From: an uncultured Collinsella sp.
Lineage (GTDB): Bacteria; Actinomycetota; Coriobacteriia; Coriobacteriales; Coriobacteriaceae
DNA length: 64,000 bases
Reading direction: 5' to 3'
Assembly (NCBI GenBank): GCA_900540895.1
Contig: UQHV01000010.1
Span: 18,331 to 82,330 of the forward strand
Shown: positions 61,114 through 64,000 of the stretch, piece by piece
How the letters are laid out: each line of letters opens with the position of its first letter
Position numbering within the stretch: the first letter of the stretch is position 1
Notes under the pieces: model-generated
Database searches by the model: none
Seen by the model: the letters and a program-made list of their open reading frames with translations, nothing else
What the model was told of the DNA's origin: nothing
Program-made: the position numbers and the translations under genes

Positions 61114-61273
61114 GTGCCGCCCCATAAGGGGCGGCACACAAACTTTTTTATCAGCTTTTCTGTAGCGAGCACACGACGACCCAAAGCGGGCCGGGAGGGC
61201 CGGACTACCTTCCCTCAACGCGACCCTGCGAAGCCGTGAGCGAGGAGGGAAGGTAGTCCGGCCCTCCCGGCCC
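61114..61273 (-). repeat. long-hairpin element, copy 2
   Basis: On the minus strand: a 29-bp perfect stem (61188-61216 with 61245-61273) and a 28-base loop with the same core as copy 1, then a linker nearly identical to copy 1, then GTGCCGCCCC/GGGGCGGCAC (61114-61137) with GTTTTTG. It starts 21 bases after the rubrerythrin stop. Stem sequences of the two copies are unrelated. Confidence 0.9.
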
Positions 61274-61294
61274 AGCTCACGCTAGCGCCAAGCG

Positions 61295-61834
61295 CTAGTA
61301 GTTCACCACCTGCTCCTCAAAGTACGCCTTCGGGTGGTTACACACCGGGCACACCTCAGGCGCCTCGGCACCAACGTGCAGGTGCCCGCAGTTCAGGCAC
61401 TTCCACACCTTTACGCCCTCGCGCTCAAACACCTCGCCCGACTCGATGCGCTCGACGAGTTTGTTGTAGCGCTCCTCGTGGGCCTTCTCGACGGCGGCGA
61501 CACCACGGAACTTTGCGGCAATCTCGGCAAAGCCCTCCTCCTCGGCGGTCTTGGCAAACTCGTCGTACATCGTGGTCCACTCGTAGTTCTCGCCCGCAGC
61601 GGCGTCGCGCAGGTTGTCCAGAGTGCCCGGAACGGCGCCGTCGTGCAGATACTTAAACCACAGCTTGGCGTGCTCGGACTCGTTGCCCGCCGTCTCGGCA
61701 AAAATATTCGAGATCTGAACGTAGCCGTCCTTTTTGGCCTTGGATGCATAGTAGCGATACTTGGTGTGTGCCTGGGACTCACCGGCAAAAGCGGTCTCGA
61801 GGTTCTTCTTGGTTTGGGAATTCTCAAAATCCAT
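61295..61834 (-). CDS. rubrerythrin
   Basis: A non-haem iron peroxidase that protects anaerobes by reducing hydrogen peroxide. It has 179 residues. The ferritin-like diiron domain (about 1-140) carries the Glu/His ligands in ETAFAGESQAHTKYRYYA, NESEHAKLWF and EKAHEERYNKLVERIE. The C-terminal rubredoxin-like [FeCys4] domain has CLNCGHLHVG and CPVCNHPKAYF. GAAGGGAAG precedes the ATG at 61834. The stop is followed by the long-hairpin element copy 2, which supplies its terminator. Confidence 0.96.
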   Translation of the reverse strand: MDFENSQTKKNLETAFAGESQAHTKYRYYASKAKKDGYVQISNIFAETAGNESEHAKLWFKYLHDGAVPGTLDNLRDAAAGENYEWTTMYDEFAKTAEEEGFAEIAAKFRGVAAVEKAHEERYNKLVERIESGEVFEREGVKVWKCLNCGHLHVGAEAPEVCPVCNHPKAYFEEQVVNY

Positions 61835-61948
61835 AGGTGTACTTCCCTTCAACGCATGCCGCCCACAGACTTTGAGCGGCCTTGCTTTAAGGATGCCCTC
61901 ATGCCGAGAATTTAAACCTTACAATCCCGTTCTTCAGATTCGAGTGAG

Positions 61949-62854
61949 CTACACACTCAGCCAACGATCGCCCTCGGAGCCGCAAAAGCCCTCGCGCTCC
62001 AGATCGGCAAGAATGCTTGCGACCAGCTCGCGCTCGACCGGCTCTCGGCCGGCTGCCGTCTCCATCTCGTTAACGCCTGCAACGGCTTCATCGAGCGTAA
62101 TACCTGCCGGTTGCCCATCGCGCGCCGCCAGCAGCATGCGCACAATGTGGGCGCGCTTTTGGCGACGCGAGCCCTCAAACTTGGACTGACGACTATAGCC
62201 CGCCGACCGCCTGGACGGATTGGGCAGCGTCTTTTTAAGATACGCGCCGTAATCCAGCAACGCGTAATACCATGCGCGCGGCGTGTCGGCATCGTCTTGA
62301 GGCACGGCAAAGGGCGCAATCTCATCCGCCGCCGCACCAGGGGCCGCCGGACAGGCGGCTTGAATCAGCGGCACCAGCTCGCGATCGGGAACGGCCGGCA
62401 CATCGGGAAAGAAATGATGCAAAAAGACCGTGCGCACATTGGTCTCTAGATACACGCCTGGAAGATCAAACGCAAACGAACGGATGCCCTGCGCCGTTGC
62501 CGGGCCAATGCCGGGCAGAGCGACCAAGTCACGCGTCTCGCGCGGAAACTCCCCATCCCAGTCCTCTACAACGCACTGTGCAGCCCTGTGAAGCGCCAAG
62601 GCGCGGCGATTATAGCCCATCCCCTGCCACGCATCCAAGACATCGGAAGGGACAGCCTGAGCGAGCGCCTGAACAGTCGGAAAGCGATCGAGCCACACCG
62701 GCATGCGCGCCTCCACACGCGGCACCTGCGTTTGCTGCAGCATGACCTCAGAAAGCCAAATGATGTACGGATCGCGTGTGCGGCGCCACGGAAGGTCGCG
62801 ATAACGCAGGACCCCTTCCGAACGAATCATCGAACGAAAGGGGTCCTGAATCAT
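61949..62854 (-). CDS. MutY-like HhH-GPD adenine glycosylase without the Fe-S loop
   Basis: A 301-residue HhH-GPD protein of the adenine glycosylase group. The N-terminal block LPWRRTRDPYIIWLSEVMLQ holds the conserved Glu36, and the HhH is LPGIGPATAQGI (113-124). Two deviations stand out. The catalytic Asp position reads YLETNV (Glu137) instead of LDGNV. The C-terminal four-Cys cluster is absent, replaced by LKKTLPNPSRRSAGYSRQSK and FEGSRRQKR. This points to a distinct MutY-like branch whose substrate may differ. AAGGAG precedes the ATG. It starts 21 bases after the Rrf2 gene, probably one transcript. Confidence 0.82.
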   Translation of the reverse strand: MIQDPFRSMIRSEGVLRYRDLPWRRTRDPYIIWLSEVMLQQTQVPRVEARMPVWLDRFPTVQALAQAVPSDVLDAWQGMGYNRRALALHRAAQCVVEDWDGEFPRETRDLVALPGIGPATAQGIRSFAFDLPGVYLETNVRTVFLHHFFPDVPAVPDRELVPLIQAACPAAPGAAADEIAPFAVPQDDADTPRAWYYALLDYGAYLKKTLPNPSRRSAGYSRQSKFEGSRRQKRAHIVRMLLAARDGQPAGITLDEAVAGVNEMETAAGREPVERELVASILADLEREGFCGSEGDRWLSV

Positions 62855-62875
62855 GGCTATGCTCCTTATGCGGCG

Positions 62876-63361
62876 CTATTCCTCCCGGTAAGCGCACGCG
62901 CAGGTGGCGTACTCGGGAAACGCTTCGCGGTCGGCGAACTTGGGATCGACGGCCGGGAACTGGCGGTGAGCGACGATGTCGCCGAGCGAAACGGAATCGA
63001 GGTAGTCGCGCATCAACGCCTGGGCTCCGGCCCACAGGGGATGATAGCAGCACGCGCCCATGCGCGCACAGTCACCATCGGGCGCGGTGCAATCGTTCAT
63101 AACCATAGGACCCTGAACGGCCTCGACGACCTGGCGGATAGTGACGTCGTCCGGACTGACCTTGAGACGCATGCCACCGTGGACGCCACGCAGGCTCTCC
63201 ACAATACCGGCCTGGACCAAACCGTGCTGAATCGAGCGGGCAAACGAATACGGGACATTGACCTCTTCGGCAGCGGTGCGAACAGAAAGCAAACGCTCCG
63301 GATCCTCGGCAAGCATCGCCAGCATGCGAAGGGCGTAATCAGTCTTCCTCGATATGTCCAT
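62876..63361 (-). CDS. Rrf2-family transcriptional regulator
   Basis: A 161-residue Rrf2 regulator. The winged helix occupies residues 1-75 (ISRKTDYALRMLAML, VRTAAEEVNVPYSFARSIQHGLVQAGIVESLRGVHGG). Cys residues at about 90-105 (DCTAPDGDCARMGACCYHP) match the region where IscR and NsrR bind an Fe-S cluster, with slightly different spacing. It may sense iron-sulfur status, NO or oxygen. GAAAGGGG lies before the ATG at 63361. It lies upstream of the MutY-like gene and close to rubrerythrin, suggesting a stress-linked group. Confidence 0.92.
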   Translation of the reverse strand: MDISRKTDYALRMLAMLAEDPERLLSVRTAAEEVNVPYSFARSIQHGLVQAGIVESLRGVHGGMRLKVSPDDVTIRQVVEAVQGPMVMNDCTAPDGDCARMGACCYHPLWAGAQALMRDYLDSVSLGDIVAHRQFPAVDPKFADREAFPEYATCACAYREE

Positions 63362-63521
63362 TTTTCCCCTTTCAAGGAATACGAACAGCTCGAACGAGCT
63401 CCGGGGCCGAGCTTGTGTCGAGACGCTAAATGACCGCCAGGACATCCAAATGGTAAATCGGATATCCACTGAGTGCCGCGCTTGGAGCGAAATGCATCAG
63501 ATGCGGCGCACAGTGCAATTT

Positions 63522-63566
63522 AGTATAACCTAACCCCCTGTCTCGTAGAACAGGTGTTGCGCAACA
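63522..63566 (-). promoter_or_regulatory. Rrf2 promoter and TGTTGCGCAACA palindrome
   Basis: On the minus strand TATACT (63522-63527) is a likely -10, with a weak TTCTAC at 63545-63550 (17-base gap). A 12-bp perfect palindrome TGTTGCGCAACA at 63555-63566 lies just upstream and may bind a regulator. The rest of 63362-63683 shows nothing. Confidence 0.4.
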
Positions 63567-63683
63567 AAGCTGTTGTTCAGACAGATATACTTATTAGATT
63601 TTACTTGCGTTCCCGAAGGCGCGGGGATTCTGGGCGAAGATGCACCAGGGCGATCGTTCTATCGAAACAAAGTGCATCAAACG

Positions 63684-63711
63684 CAAAAAGCCACGTCCGA
63701 AGACGTGGCTT
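63684..63711 (-). terminator. tRNA-Asp terminator
   Basis: On the minus strand AAAGCCACGTC-TTCG-GACGTGGCTTT with five T (63684-63688) follows the tRNA CCA by 9 bases. The UUCG tetraloop and T-run are typical. Confidence 0.93.
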
Positions 63712-63720
63712 TAATTGCGT

Positions 63721-63798
<78 letters not shown>

Positions 63799-63844
63799 AG
63801 GCAGACGTTCGCGTTTGTTTCCGCTCGCGTGCGCTGCGGGGATT

Positions 63845-63874
63845 AGTATACACAGAAGTCTGTCCGGCGCGCAA
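63845..63874 (-). promoter_or_regulatory. tRNA-Asp promoter
   Basis: On the minus strand TTGCGC (63869-63874) and TATACT (63845-63850) are 18 bases apart; the tRNA starts about 46 bases after the -10. Confidence 0.6.
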
Positions 63875-63969
63875 CAACTTTTTTGAAAAAATTTTTCGGG
63901 GTCATCCGGGAGGGTCTCCGGGGCTGAGGGCGGGGGTTAAGTTTGCTGCTCTACAGTCCTGCGCAAGAC

Positions 63970-63992
63970 GGAAAGCACATTAAGTGCTTTCC
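63970..63992. terminator. hairpin near the window end
   Basis: GGAAAGCAC/GTGCTTTCC with a 5-base loop. Neither side has a strong T-run, so it may be a terminator of a gene beyond the window or only a hairpin. Confidence 0.35.
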
Positions 63993-64000
63993 TTTGCGTG

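Overview
The window is high-GC DNA with tightly packed genes and strong AGGAGG-type ribosome binding sites. The proteins point to a gut actinobacterium of the Coriobacteriia, most likely Collinsella: UTRA-type GntR regulators, a mannose-family PTS with SIS deglycases, a DUF4012 protein, L-2-hydroxyacid dehydrogenase, rubrerythrin and a T-box in front of pheS. The genus is my inference from gene content, not a measured match. About 48 protein genes and two tRNA genes (Val-GAC, Asp-GTC) are supported. Most long frames opposite real genes are GC-driven shadows and are left out.

Layout. 0-6.8 kb: a calcium-type P-ATPase cut by the window edge, pyruvate kinase, a PD-(D/E)XK/AbiEi-like protein and a zinc phospholipase C-like protein. 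6.9-9.6 kb: a CbiM(N)QO metal importer with a NikR-type palindrome on its promoter. 9.8-13.9 kb: pheS-pheT behind a T-box. 14-20.6 kb: an M32 carboxypeptidase, glmM, a DUF4012 protein and a DMT exporter. 20.9-31.5 kb: tRNA-Val, then accessory genes (DUF5710, CPCC protein, HNH nuclease, AlbA_2 regulator, AbiEi-like nuclease) mixed with an M16C peptidase and 5-formyl-THF cyclo-ligase. 32-34 kb: metA and a lactate/hydroxyacid dehydrogenase.

34.2-48.8 kb is a sugar-amine region. It holds three paralogous SIS deglycase-like enzymes, three GntR/UTRA regulators, a IIAB-IIC-IID mannose-family PTS, a DMT transporter, a HAD phosphatase, YitT and RecQ. The arrangement resembles Amadori-product (fructoselysine/glucoselysine) uptake and deglycation systems. 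Each regulator has its own repeated operator-like motif nearby. 48.9-63.4 kb is mostly housekeeping: GNAT, threonine aldolase, PAP2, mfd, nth, an ABC exporter, rmuC, rubrerythrin, a MutY-like glycosylase and an Rrf2 regulator.

The most unusual content is intergenic. (1) A repeat occurs in three copies just after stop codons (pheS, gntR, mfd). It has a constant GCGTAC/GTACGC tip and outer stems that change in a compensatory way. (2) Two roughly 160-nt elements follow the stops of a membrane protein gene and rubrerythrin. Each is a 23-29 bp perfect hairpin with an unrelated stem but an identical loop, followed by a constant linker and terminator. (3) Three arrays of one 20-mer have a fixed 29/22-bp period; two of them flank the AbiEi-like gene. 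(4) Several other inverted-repeat families occur, including GGGGAC-tagged hairpins. These signals look functional or mobile, and no standard feature type explains them.
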